This document shows positions 18,878 to 26,738 of a DNA stretch of 64,000 bases, one piece after another. This stretch comes from Chloroflexus sp. Y-396-1 (GTDB lineage Bacteria > Chloroflexota > Chloroflexia > Chloroflexales > Chloroflexaceae), in NCBI RefSeq assembly GCF_000516515.1, contig NZ_KI911784.1, positions 62,001-126,000 of the forward strand. The letters are read 5' to 3'. Under the pieces are notes generated by a model. It saw nothing but the letters and a program-made list of their open reading frames with translations. It had not been told where the DNA came from and searched no databases. Position numbers and translations under genes: made by a program. How positions within the stretch are numbered: position 1 is the stretch's first letter; every line of letters begins with the position of its first letter.

Positions 18878-20095
18878 GTGCAATTCTTACTCACTAATAC
18901 TACTGTAGTATTACCTGATCGAGTCATTGAAGAGGGCTGGGTTGTGATTGAACGCGGGCACATCAGCGCCGTCGGGCGAGGTTTACACCCACGCAGTGCA
19001 ACGATTCCCCAACTCGATCTCGCCGGTGCGTATCTGCTCCCTGGCCTGATCGACCTGCACTGTGACGCCATTGAAAAGCTGGTACAACCACGCCCCGGTG
19101 TCGAAATTGAAATCGGTATTGCGCTGCACGCCGCCGACCGTCTCTTGCTCGGCTGTGGCGTTACTTGCCAGTTCCATGCCCTTTCACTCGATGATGCTGA
19201 ATTTGGAGTACGCAGTGACCGTTTTGTTCATGACTTTCTCTACCGTCTGACGACAGAGCAACATTGCGGGGCACGTCATCTCGTTCATGCCCGTGTCGAG
19301 ATTAGCAGTCAACGCGGCCTTGAAGCACTAAAAACGATGCTGGGACATCCACTTGTACGGTTGGTGTCGATCATGGATCACAGCCCAGGACAGGGACAAT
19401 ACACGACTGAAGCGGCATTTCGAGCGTATGTTGCCCAGACGACAGGCCGCAGCGCGACAGAGATTGATGAAATCTTGCACCGCAAACGGGCTGCGCAGAA
19501 AGACCTTCCTGAACGGATCAAACACGTCATTGAATGGGCTACTCGACATGGATTACCGGTCGCCAGCCACGATGACGACACTCCAGAAAAGGTGGCCCAG
19601 TGGGTTCAGTATGGAGTACGGATTGCCGAATTTCCCACCACATTGCGCGCTGCGCATGCTGCACACGCTGCCGGGATGGCAGTGGGAATGGGGGCGCCGA
19701 ATGTATTACGCGGGAAATCGAGCGGCGGTAACCTGAGTGCGTTGACCGCGATTGAAGCCGGTGTTGTCGACTGGCTCTGCGCTGACTATTATCCGGCCTC
19801 GCTCTTGCCGGTGATCTTTCGACTAGCTGACCGTGGGACGCTCAGTTTACCTGCTGCTGTAGCATTGATCAGCCACAACCCAGCACGGGCAGTTGGTCTC
19901 GATCATCTGATCGGAAGCATTCAGCCCGGTCGCATTGCTGATCTGATCGTTGTGCGCCGCATGCCCGATCCAGTAGTACAACAGGTCTTTGTAGGAGGGC
20001 GACCGGTCTACACTTGGGCCGAGCACATCGAGCCGTTACCCTTTACCGGTCACCATCCGCTGCCCAACCACCTGACGCCACCACATAGCGATTGA
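18878..20095 (+). CDS. phnM: Alpha-D-ribose 1-methylphosphonate 5-triphosphate diphosphatase
   Basis: 405 residues, GTG start with GAGGAAAG upstream. This amidohydrolase-superfamily protein removes pyrophosphate from the 5-triphosphate intermediate to give the PhnJ substrate. The metal-site region 'LLPGLIDLHCDAIEK' has the H-x-D variant typical of PhnM, followed by 'SIMDHSPGQGQY' and 'VASHDDDTPEKV'. The last 60 bases overlap the 3' end of a minus-strand membrane-protein gene. phnN, phnP, phnO and phnF are not found in this window, so the last catabolic steps and regulation must be encoded elsewhere or done by other enzymes. Confidence 0.94.
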   Translation: MQFLLTNTTVVLPDRVIEEGWVVIERGHISAVGRGLHPRSATIPQLDLAGAYLLPGLIDLHCDAIEKLVQPRPGVEIEIGIALHAADRLLLGCGVTCQFHALSLDDAEFGVRSDRFVHDFLYRLTTEQHCGARHLVHARVEISSQRGLEALKTMLGHPLVRLVSIMDHSPGQGQYTTEAAFRAYVAQTTGRSATEIDEILHRKRAAQKDLPERIKHVIEWATRHGLPVASHDDDTPEKVAQWVQYGVRIAEFPTTLRAAHAAHAAGMAVGMGAPNVLRGKSSGGNLSALTAIEAGVVDWLCADYYPASLLPVIFRLADRGTLSLPAAVALISHNPARAVGLDHLIGSIQPGRIADLIVVRRMPDPVVQQVFVGGRPVYTWAEHIEPLPFTGHHPLPNHLTPPHSD

Positions 20096-20548
20096 CACGA
20101 ACGACCAACGGACAAGACCTTCAGGGCCGATAGCAAAGAGGAGTGCCAGCGAGATACCGCTCAACCAGCGTCCCCATTCTGGAGGTGGTTGACCATCAAT
20201 CGATAGCATACCAATGTAGCGAATACTGTAACCGTTGAAAATCCCGCTAGCCTCCAGGCCCACCACTGCTAGCCAGAAGACGAGGGCTGGAATACCCCAT
20301 TGACGGGTAAGAGTGCCAGTCGGCCAGAAGAGTAATTTGACCAGACTACTCAGGACGTACCCGACGCCAAGAAGAATGATTGTTACGAAACCACTGCTCT
20401 GTAAGGTGGAAATGAGCCAGATCACGAATCGCTGAAATCCTTCGTTATGACCAAGGAGCCATTCAGTGATCCAGATACTGCGCTCAAACCACCACCAGCC
20501 AGCCAGTGGGAGAAACACTACTGCTAATGCACATTTGAGATGCAGCAT
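20036..20548 (-). CDS. Small integral membrane protein of unknown function
   Basis: About 171 residues with four or so hydrophobic segments ('ALAVVFLPLAGWWWF', 'FVTIILLGVGYVLSSLVKLLF', 'WGIPALVFWLAVVGLEASGIF', 'GISLALLFAIGPEGLVRWSF'). I chose ATG 20548 over the longer frame to 20641 because candidate -10 sequences (TATACT/TATGAT on the minus strand, about 20585-20600) and the left end of a MITE-like element lie in between. No strong ribosome site is visible. The gene converges on phnM and overlaps its last 60 bases. I recognise no family. Confidence 0.5.
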   Translation of the reverse strand: MLHLKCALAVVFLPLAGWWWFERSIWITEWLLGHNEGFQRFVIWLISTLQSSGFVTIILLGVGYVLSSLVKLLFWPTGTLTRQWGIPALVFWLAVVGLEASGIFNGYSIRYIGMLSIDGQPPPEWGRWLSGISLALLFAIGPEGLVRWSFVSIAMWWRQVVGQRMVTGKG

Positions 20549-20590
20549 AGGATAGAGAGTGAAGACCTCGTAATTGTACAGGGTATCATA

Positions 20591-20812
20591 GTATAGTATG
20601 ACTCCACTGCAAAAAGGTGATCTTTCCACCACAGAGATCACGGAGATCGCAGAGACTAAAGATAATGTTATCTTTCATTGAACATAGGGTTGTGACAATT
20701 GTTCTTACAATGCGCCCAATGGCCAAAAATGATCCTTTTATTCATAAACCTTACACGCTCTGTGTACTCTGTGTGCTCCGTGGTACGTTTTTGCAGTGCA
20801 CTCATAGTATAC
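20591..20812. mobile_element. MITE-like element, 222 bp, with long imperfect terminal inverted repeats
   Basis: The left arm begins GTATAGTATGACTCCACTGC (20591 on) and runs to 20654. The reverse complement of the right arm begins GTATACTATGAGTGCACTGC (from 20812) and runs to 20758. The first 28 bases match at 24 positions. The inner parts, ACCAC(A/G)GAG with repeated CAC(A/G)GAG units, match at 20 of 27. The core holds a small AAAGATAA/TTATCTTT hairpin and no gene. Target duplication is not evident. No transposase is nearby, so movement would need one elsewhere in the genome. Confidence 0.65.
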
Positions 20813-20949
20813 AGCATTTCGATTGAGAGTATCTCAGCGCCTACGATCTGACGTGATACCCGAATCATTGTTCCGATACCAGATGGCTGCAATATCCAAT
20901 CGCTGATACTGATTGCATTTGTGATCAGCGGTGTCAATCGTACAACCGC

Positions 20950-21048
20950 ATCAACGGTATCAACGGAACAAACAGAATTGACGCGACGGGCGCAACGGAC
21001 GTGACGGACGTGACAGACTCAATGGACGCGATAGGCGCGACAGGCGGT
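20950..21048 (+). repeat. Degenerate 9-bp tandem array, 11 units
   Basis: Successive nonamers read ATCAACGGT, ATCAACGGA, ACAAACAGA, ATTGACGCG, ACGGGCGCA, ACGGACGTG, ACGGACGTG, ACAGACTCA, ATGGACGCG, ATAGGCGCG, ACAGGCGGT. It is non-coding on both strands as far as I can see and leads directly into the hairpin at 21050. Confidence 0.75.
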
Positions 21049-21049
21049 A

Positions 21050-21074
21050 GGGGCGAAAAAATTTTTTTCGCCCC
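21050..21074. repeat. GGGGCG...CGCCCC hairpin (second dispersed hairpin family, copy 1)
   Basis: GGGGCGAAAAAA is followed by TTTTTTTCGCCCC, a near-perfect palindrome with an A/T centre. Related hairpins flanked by GTAG or CTAC-like bases occur at 36917 and 53830. From 21075 to 21336 I see only an imperfect hairpin near 21227-21258 and no gene. Confidence 0.65.
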
Positions 21075-21336
21075 GCCCTCGTGCCATCGCCCCATCCTAG
21101 CGTCGCGGCATCACCCCTGCTCTGGTACCGTACCGACGGAACTTGATTCCACCCCTACCCCCTGCTTGGGCAAGGCCAATCGCGTACCTTGGGACGCAGG
21201 CCAGAAATTCACGCACTTAGTTAAGTAGCGTAAGAGATCATCACTGCTCTTATGCGCTCGTGCACAAAGTACAAAGGCAAGAGTTTCCCCTGACAGGTCG
21301 GTTAGTCGCCGCTGCGCAGTCTTGGGGATAAATTCC

Positions 21337-21345
21337 TGGTATAAT
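21337..21345 (+). promoter_or_regulatory. Extended -10 promoter
   Basis: TGGTATAAT is a TGn-extended -10 element. It lies 50 bases before the ATG of the small membrane-protein gene; no -35 box is visible at the standard distance. Confidence 0.55.
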
Positions 21346-21395
21346 AAAGAATAAATATATCTTCTCGTAAGCGATACCTTGGAGATGCAGTTCCT

Positions 21396-21809
21396 ATGTC
21401 TGCCATAACTGACACACTTGATCGAATGTTTGATCGCTTACTGTTCCTGCCGCCGCAACCATCTGCACCAGAAGTCGTAATCACTGAAGAGACTGTTGAA
21501 GAAGAGGTCGTACCGGCCACACCTGGCGAGCGAGCTTTCAGCCTCTCACTCTTTATTTCGGCAACTCGTTGTACCCTGCAATATGTACTCTTACCAATCG
21601 TATTGCCATTGATCGGACTGACAACCGACATCTCGCTTCCCCTGGTCATTCTCCTCGATCTGCTGGCAATCGCCATGCTAGTGCGCAGTTTGCGCTACTT
21701 CTGGCAAACACGCCATCCACGTCGGTTTGATATGCTGCCTCTTTCCGGTGTTATCCTCTTCATTATTCTCTTCTCGCTAGGATTCGATCTCTGGCAACTA
21801 TTGAGCTAA
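21396..21809 (+). CDS. Small membrane protein of unknown function
   Basis: 137 residues. An acidic cytosol-like N-terminus ('VVITEETVEEEVV') precedes three hydrophobic segments: 'LQYVLLPIVLPLIGL', 'ISLPLVILLDLLAIAMLV' and 'MLPLSGVILFIILFSLGF'. Between the second and third is a short basic loop (RYFWQTRHPRRFD). ATG 21396 lies 50 bases downstream of an extended -10 promoter. It is followed by a 157-base gap before the GGDEF-EAL gene on the same strand. I recognise no family and cannot predict a role. Confidence 0.6.
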   Translation: MSAITDTLDRMFDRLLFLPPQPSAPEVVITEETVEEEVVPATPGERAFSLSLFISATRCTLQYVLLPIVLPLIGLTTDISLPLVILLDLLAIAMLVRSLRYFWQTRHPRRFDMLPLSGVILFIILFSLGFDLWQLLS

Positions 21810-21966
21810 ACACCGTACACCTTCGTTTATACGGGTGCCTGTTGTAAGCCTGAATTTATGCTCAGGCTCAGTCAGGCATCTATTACTGTAAACATCATTG
21901 CAACACTATGCAGCAAAAGCGGTATACTACAACCGATGAACACCAGCACAAAGATATACAAATGGT

Positions 21967-24900
21967 ATGAACAGTCACGAATCATTGCCGCAAAGCACCT
22001 TCCTGCACAACAGCTCAGCGTCAGAAGCTATACGAACGTTTGCAGAATGTATCGCTGAAATTGTTATTATTCTCGCACCTGATTATACTGTTCAATTCAT
22101 CAACAGCGCAGTTAATACCTTACTTGGCTACGAATCAACAACCATCCTCAACCGCTCCTTTTATCAACTCATTCATCCAGATGAATACGTAATTGTCCGG
22201 CAATACCTGGATCAACTAGCAGTTGGCCGGTGTGGCGCGCAACCGTTGCGGGTGCGCCTGCGCCACGATGATGGAAGCTGGCGTATCTTTGAACTGCACG
22301 TCTGTAATCGCCAACACCAGGCGCCGATTACCGGTATTGTACTGAGTGGGTACGACATCACCGCATTAATTGCTGCCGATCATGCGCTGCGGAATAATGA
22401 GATCCGTTATCGCCAACTCCTCGAACTGATGCCAATGCTGATCGTGATCAGCAGTTATTCCGAGGGATTGATCCGTTACTGCAATCCAGCCGGTGCCCGC
22501 ATTTTCGGTGTCTCCGATCCGGCAGAGGTATTGAATTGCCCACTCACCGAATTCCTTTCGGCGGAAGAGCACGCCCTTATGTGGCATCGGCGACAGCGAC
22601 TGCGTAATGGCGAGACGATCGCGCCCGTTCGCTATCATATTTATGCACGTGATCAGGTAGTGCGAGTAGTTGAGTTGCAGGGGGTCTTCATCGAAGGTTC
22701 TGGTGAACCACAGGTACTCAGCTTCGGATTTGATGTTAGTGACCGGCTCGAAGCCGAACGTCAACTTAATTTGCGGGCAAAGGTACTGGCCCAGATCAAC
22801 GAAGCGGTGATTGTGACTGACCGCAGCGGCGCAATTATCTACCTGAATGAAACGGCAGCCTACCTCTACGGAGTACGACCAGAAGAGGTGATTGATCAAC
22901 CACTCTCGCGTCTCTTTATTGCCGAGCCATTACCTCACCAACTCCCTAACCTCGCCGACCGGAATACGACTCCAAATCGAGGTTGGCGCGGTGAATTGCT
23001 GCATCGTTTACCCAACGGGCGCACGATGATCGTTGATGTCAGCATCGATCCTCTCTGCCACGATGAACTGGCTACTGGCGGCACCTTAATAGTTGTGCGC
23101 GATATTACCCATCGTAAGCAGGTTGAAGAGCGATTGCGCCTACTTGAGTCGGTGGTTGTTAATACCAACGATGCCGTGCTCATTCTCGATGCTGAGCCAC
23201 TTCAGGCCCCAGGACCTTTCATCCGTTATGCCAACGCTGCCTGCACCCGTTTGACCGGCTACGCAACCCAAGAGCTGATTGGCCGTAGCCTGCGTATTCT
23301 GCATGGCCCGGCGACCGATCCAACTACGCTGGCTATGCTCTGGCAGGCAATGGAACGGCAACAAACGATCCGCCTTGAATTACTCTACTACAGCCGTGCC
23401 GGCGAACCGATCTGGGTCGATATGAGCCTGTCACCGGTTACAAATGAGCGCAATCAGACAACCCACTTTATCGCGCTGCACCGAGATATTAGTGCGCAAA
23501 AGCTGGCTACGTTCCTTGAGCATGACCGTTCCGAAATTCTGGCACTCTTGCTTCAGCACAGTCCGGTGAACACCGTTCTAACGAAGCTGGTTGAATTGAT
23601 CGAGCGACAACGCCCGCACTGGTTGGTATGGACGGGGATCGATGGCCATACGTCTGTGTTCAGTAAACGATTGAGCGAAGGGGCTGAACAAATTGAATTA
23701 CGCATTCGCCAGTTACTTACCCACACCCATCATTCGCGACCAATCCCGATTGATCTGCGTACTCACTGGACTGAGTTATGCCGCTACGATGTGACCGGCT
23801 GCTGGCTCTGGCCCCTTGCTGGGACGAAAGGTGCTCTGGCTATCTTTCACAACCAAAATGAATGGATGCCTGAGCGCGATCAGGCACTCTTACGAGTTGT
23901 CACCGATCTGCTGAACTTAATCGCCGACCATACCAGGTTGAACTCTCAACTACGCTATCAAGAACGGTATGACACTCTGACCGGCTTACCCAATCGTCAT
24001 CTGTTACAAGAACGAATCGATCTGGCACTACGTGATGCGCGTGAACATCGGCATACAGTTGCGCTCCTCTTTATCGATCTCGATGGCTTCAAGCAGGTCA
24101 ATGACTCGATGGGTCATCCAACGGGTGATCGATTCCTGAAGCATGTCAGTCAGGTATTTGCATCGTGTGTGCGTCCTCAAGACACGCTGGGCCGTATGGG
24201 TGGCGACGAGTTTCTGCTGCTGATGCCCGATCTGCCGGATGCACGCCTGGCCGATATGGCTGCTTGCCGCCTCCTTGAGGCTCTGCAAACGCCGTATGTC
24301 CACGAAGGACAGGAATTACGTCTGACCGCCAGTATCGGCATTAGCCTTTTCCCACGCGATGGGATTGATAGCATAACACTACTCAAGAATGCCGAAAGTG
24401 CTATGCATCGGGCAAAGGAAACAAAGCGGAACGGTTTTTTGCATTATCGTCCCGAACATAGCCGCCGTGCTCATAACCGACTCGCGTTAGAAGTACAGTT
24501 GCGACGTGCTATCGAACGCCACGAACTCAAGGTCTACTATCAGCCTCAATACGATCTGGTCAGTGAACGGATCGTCAGTGTCGAGGCTTTGGTACGCTGG
24601 CATCATCCCCAACGCGGCCCTATCGCCCCTGGTGAATTTATCCCTATTGCCGAGCAAAGTGATCTGATCGTAGACATCGGGTCATGGGTCCTGCGCGAAG
24701 CTTGCCGTCAGGCAATGGAATGGCATCAGGCTGGCCATCCCCTGTTGCGTATGAGTGTTAACATTTCTGCTCGTCAATTGTTACGACCCGAGTTTATCGC
24801 TGAAGTGGCAGCGATCATCCACACGACGGGCTTGCCAGCTCACTGCCTTGAGCTAGAGATTACTGAAGGGGTTATGCTCGATGACCCGATGTATGCTGCG

Positions 24901-25269
24901 CACCAGATCGATCAGCTACACCAGATAGGTGTGCGGGTAGTGCTCGATGATTTCGGCACTGGTTACTCATCGCTCGCATACCTGCGACAGTTACCGCTCG
25001 ATGCACTCAAGATTGATCAAGCTTTTGTACGCGCAATCGATGAGGAGAGCAATCTGGTAACGAACAGCCGGGCCTTACTGCGGGCAATTATCAATCTGGC
25101 CCATAGCCTCGGTCTAGCTGTTATCGCCGAAGGTGTAGAGACCCTCGAACAACGCATCGCGCTGGTCAGTATGGGCTGTGACATTCTACAAGGTTACTTG
25201 TTCGCTCCGCCGTTACCGGCAGCGGAGGTCTGGCCGACTATTTCACGCCTGCAAGGTCACGATAAGTAA
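21967..25269 (+). CDS. Sensor diguanylate cyclase / phosphodiesterase: PAS x4, GAF-like, GGDEF, EAL
   Basis: 1100 residues, no membrane segment, so cytosolic. Four PAS modules occupy about 25-135, 140-255, 265-385 and 390-515. A GAF-like stretch (about 525-650) links to GGDEF (motif at 745-749) and EAL (motif at 873-875). The GGDEF site is intact, with an inhibitory I-site RPQD at 736-739. The EAL domain keeps the metal and catalytic signatures NISARQ, ELEITEG, DDFGTGYSS, KIDQAF and EGVET, so both activities look possible. The fourth PAS has GRSLRILHG (439-447) where photoactive LOV domains have GRNCRFLQG; the flavin-binding Cys is Leu, so no LOV photochemistry is expected. It makes or degrades cyclic di-GMP in response to an unknown signal. 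Confidence 0.88.
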   Translation: MNSHESLPQSTFLHNSSASEAIRTFAECIAEIVIILAPDYTVQFINSAVNTLLGYESTTILNRSFYQLIHPDEYVIVRQYLDQLAVGRCGAQPLRVRLRHDDGSWRIFELHVCNRQHQAPITGIVLSGYDITALIAADHALRNNEIRYRQLLELMPMLIVISSYSEGLIRYCNPAGARIFGVSDPAEVLNCPLTEFLSAEEHALMWHRRQRLRNGETIAPVRYHIYARDQVVRVVELQGVFIEGSGEPQVLSFGFDVSDRLEAERQLNLRAKVLAQINEAVIVTDRSGAIIYLNETAAYLYGVRPEEVIDQPLSRLFIAEPLPHQLPNLADRNTTPNRGWRGELLHRLPNGRTMIVDVSIDPLCHDELATGGTLIVVRDITHRKQVEERLRLLESVVVNTNDAVLILDAEPLQAPGPFIRYANAACTRLTGYATQELIGRSLRILHGPATDPTTLAMLWQAMERQQTIRLELLYYSRAGEPIWVDMSLSPVTNERNQTTHFIALHRDISAQKLATFLEHDRSEILALLLQHSPVNTVLTKLVELIERQRPHWLVWTGIDGHTSVFSKRLSEGAEQIELRIRQLLTHTHHSRPIPIDLRTHWTELCRYDVTGCWLWPLAGTKGALAIFHNQNEWMPERDQALLRVVTDLLNLIADHTRLNSQLRYQERYDTLTGLPNRHLLQERIDLALRDAREHRHTVALLFIDLDGFKQVNDSMGHPTGDRFLKHVSQVFASCVRPQDTLGRMGGDEFLLLMPDLPDARLADMAACRLLEALQTPYVHEGQELRLTASIGISLFPRDGIDSITLLKNAESAMHRAKETKRNGFLHYRPEHSRRAHNRLALEVQLRRAIERHELKVYYQPQYDLVSERIVSVEALVRWHHPQRGPIAPGEFIPIAEQSDLIVDIGSWVLREACRQAMEWHQAGHPLLRMSVNISARQLLRPEFIAEVAAIIHTTGLPAHCLELEITEGVMLDDPMYAAHQIDQLHQIGVRVVLDDFGTGYSSLAYLRQLPLDALKIDQAFVRAIDEESNLVTNSRALLRAIINLAHSLGLAVIAEGVETLEQRIALVSMGCDILQGYLFAPPLPAAEVWPTISRLQGHDK

Positions 25270-25469
25270 GGTCATTGACTACCCTCTAAGGTATGCTGAT
25301 GCAGCACACACATCTGAGAGCGTGATCAACAACCTGGTCTTTTGATGAGGCTCGACAATGGTACGATAGTATTTCGAGGAACGCTGGTAGGCAATGCATA
25401 CGTCTCCGCGACGCGATGGAACAGAGTTTTAACAGGTTCAGGATCGGTGCTGCGGAGCGCGCTTGGCGG

Positions 25470-25520
25470 CCCTCACCTTCCCCCTAGTCCCCTTCCTCTC
25501 CCCGTGGAGGAGAGGGGAGA
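25470..25520. repeat. Dispersed hairpin repeat, pyrimidine-rich family (copy 2); likely bidirectional terminator
   Basis: CCCTCACCTTCCCCCTAGTC leads into CCTTCCTCTCC, then GTG and GGAGGAGAGGGG, a near-perfect stem. It lies between the convergent GGDEF-EAL and MoxR genes (25270-25664). I see no gene in the rest of that gap. Confidence 0.65.
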
Positions 25521-25664
25521 CCGTAGCGTGGCTGGAGCGAAAGAATATTGGCACCCCCTCACGTAATGGTCACATGGTTACGGTACCTGCCGAATGAGAA
25601 ATCTGGATTTTTTGATCACGCCCTAAAGACACCGTATTGCAACCGGAGAACTTACTCACCGAAG

Positions 25665-26636
25665 TTATTCTTCTCCCTCCACCGGTACCGGAATCTGCGT
25701 CAACATCTGTTGGAGAATACCGGTCGTCGTCTGGCCGCGCAAACGTGCCTCGGCCGTCAGAATGAGACGATGGTTGAGCGCCGGTATCACCATGGCCTTT
25801 ACGTCATCGGGGAGCACAAAGCTGCGACCGGCCATTGCTGCACGTGCCTGAGCCAGATGGGCAAGCGCCAGCGAACCACGCGGACTCGCGCCCAACTCGA
25901 TGTCAGGGCGCTCACGAGTAGCGCGTGTGATCGTCACTAGGTATCGACGTACTGGAGGACTAATGGCGACTCCACGTACTGCCGTCTGTAGTGCACGCAC
26001 TTCGCTTGCAGACACAACTGGTGATAGGGTCGATCCTGTTGTTGCGGTGAGTGAACGCTGCACAATCTCTTCCTCTTCGGCAGCACTTGGATAGCCCATC
26101 GTAACCTTGATCAAAAAGCGGTCAAGCTGTGCTTCGGGCAACGGGAAGGTACCTTCCAGCTCAATCGGATTTTGGGTCGCAATGACCATAAAGGGCCTTG
26201 GAAGGGGACGTGTTTCTCCATCAATCGAGACCGTGCGCTCTTGCATAGCTTCGAGGAGCGCGCTTTGCGTGCGCGGCGTTGCCCGATTGATTTCATCGGT
26301 GAGCACGATCTGGGCAAAGATGGGACCAGGGCGAAACTGAAACTCACCGATCTTCTGATTAAAGAACGAAAGGCCGGTCACATCAGACGGTAACAGATCA
26401 GGAGTAAACTGAATGCGCTGAAACGTACAGCCCAGAGCGCCAGCCAGTGCCCGAGCAAGTGTTGTCTTGCCCGTACCGGGCACATCTTCGAGAAGCACGT
26501 GACCTTCACACAGTAAAGCAGCGAGGAGCAGATCAATGATCGCTTCTTTGCCAACAATAATTTGACCGATCTGATTACGAATAGCCGTCGTGATGCGATG
26601 TATTTCGACGATAGCAGTTGCAGGAACTATCGACAC
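25665..26636 (-). CDS. MoxR-family AAA+ ATPase
   Basis: 323 residues, typical length. Walker A GTGKTT lies in 'HVLLEDVPGTGKTTLARALA', Walker B is 'VLTDEIN', and sensor 1 is in 'FMVIATQNPIELEGTFPLPEAQLDRFL', the best MoxR fingerprint. Members act as chaperone-like ATPases that insert metals or mature partner proteins, usually with a DUF58 and VWA-domain protein encoded next to them. Here no such partner is adjacent: the downstream neighbour is convergent and the upstream gene is a beta-propeller. An extended -10 promoter at 26701-26709 suggests it is expressed alone. Confidence 0.9.
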   Translation of the reverse strand: MSIVPATAIVEIHRITTAIRNQIGQIIVGKEAIIDLLLAALLCEGHVLLEDVPGTGKTTLARALAGALGCTFQRIQFTPDLLPSDVTGLSFFNQKIGEFQFRPGPIFAQIVLTDEINRATPRTQSALLEAMQERTVSIDGETRPLPRPFMVIATQNPIELEGTFPLPEAQLDRFLIKVTMGYPSAAEEEEIVQRSLTATTGSTLSPVVSASEVRALQTAVRGVAISPPVRRYLVTITRATRERPDIELGASPRGSLALAHLAQARAAMAGRSFVLPDDVKAMVIPALNHRLILTAEARLRGQTTTGILQQMLTQIPVPVEGEE

Positions 26637-26700
26637 AATGAATACCCTACCCTAGAAAGTAATAAGAATTGCTACCAATCTACCCTCATCGAGCAACGGC

Positions 26701-26709
26701 ATTATAGCA
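26701..26709 (-). promoter_or_regulatory. Extended -10 promoter of the MoxR gene
   Basis: Read on the minus strand the bases are TGCTATAAT, a TGn-extended -10 box, about 65 bases before the MoxR ATG. No clear -35 is seen. Confidence 0.5.
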
Positions 26710-26738
26710 GACGTTGCAACTCCCATTGCTTTTATCGG

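Noticed and set aside
20950-21048. Possible CRISPR array
   Set aside because: Units are 9 bp and degenerate with no unique spacers, and no cas gene is present.
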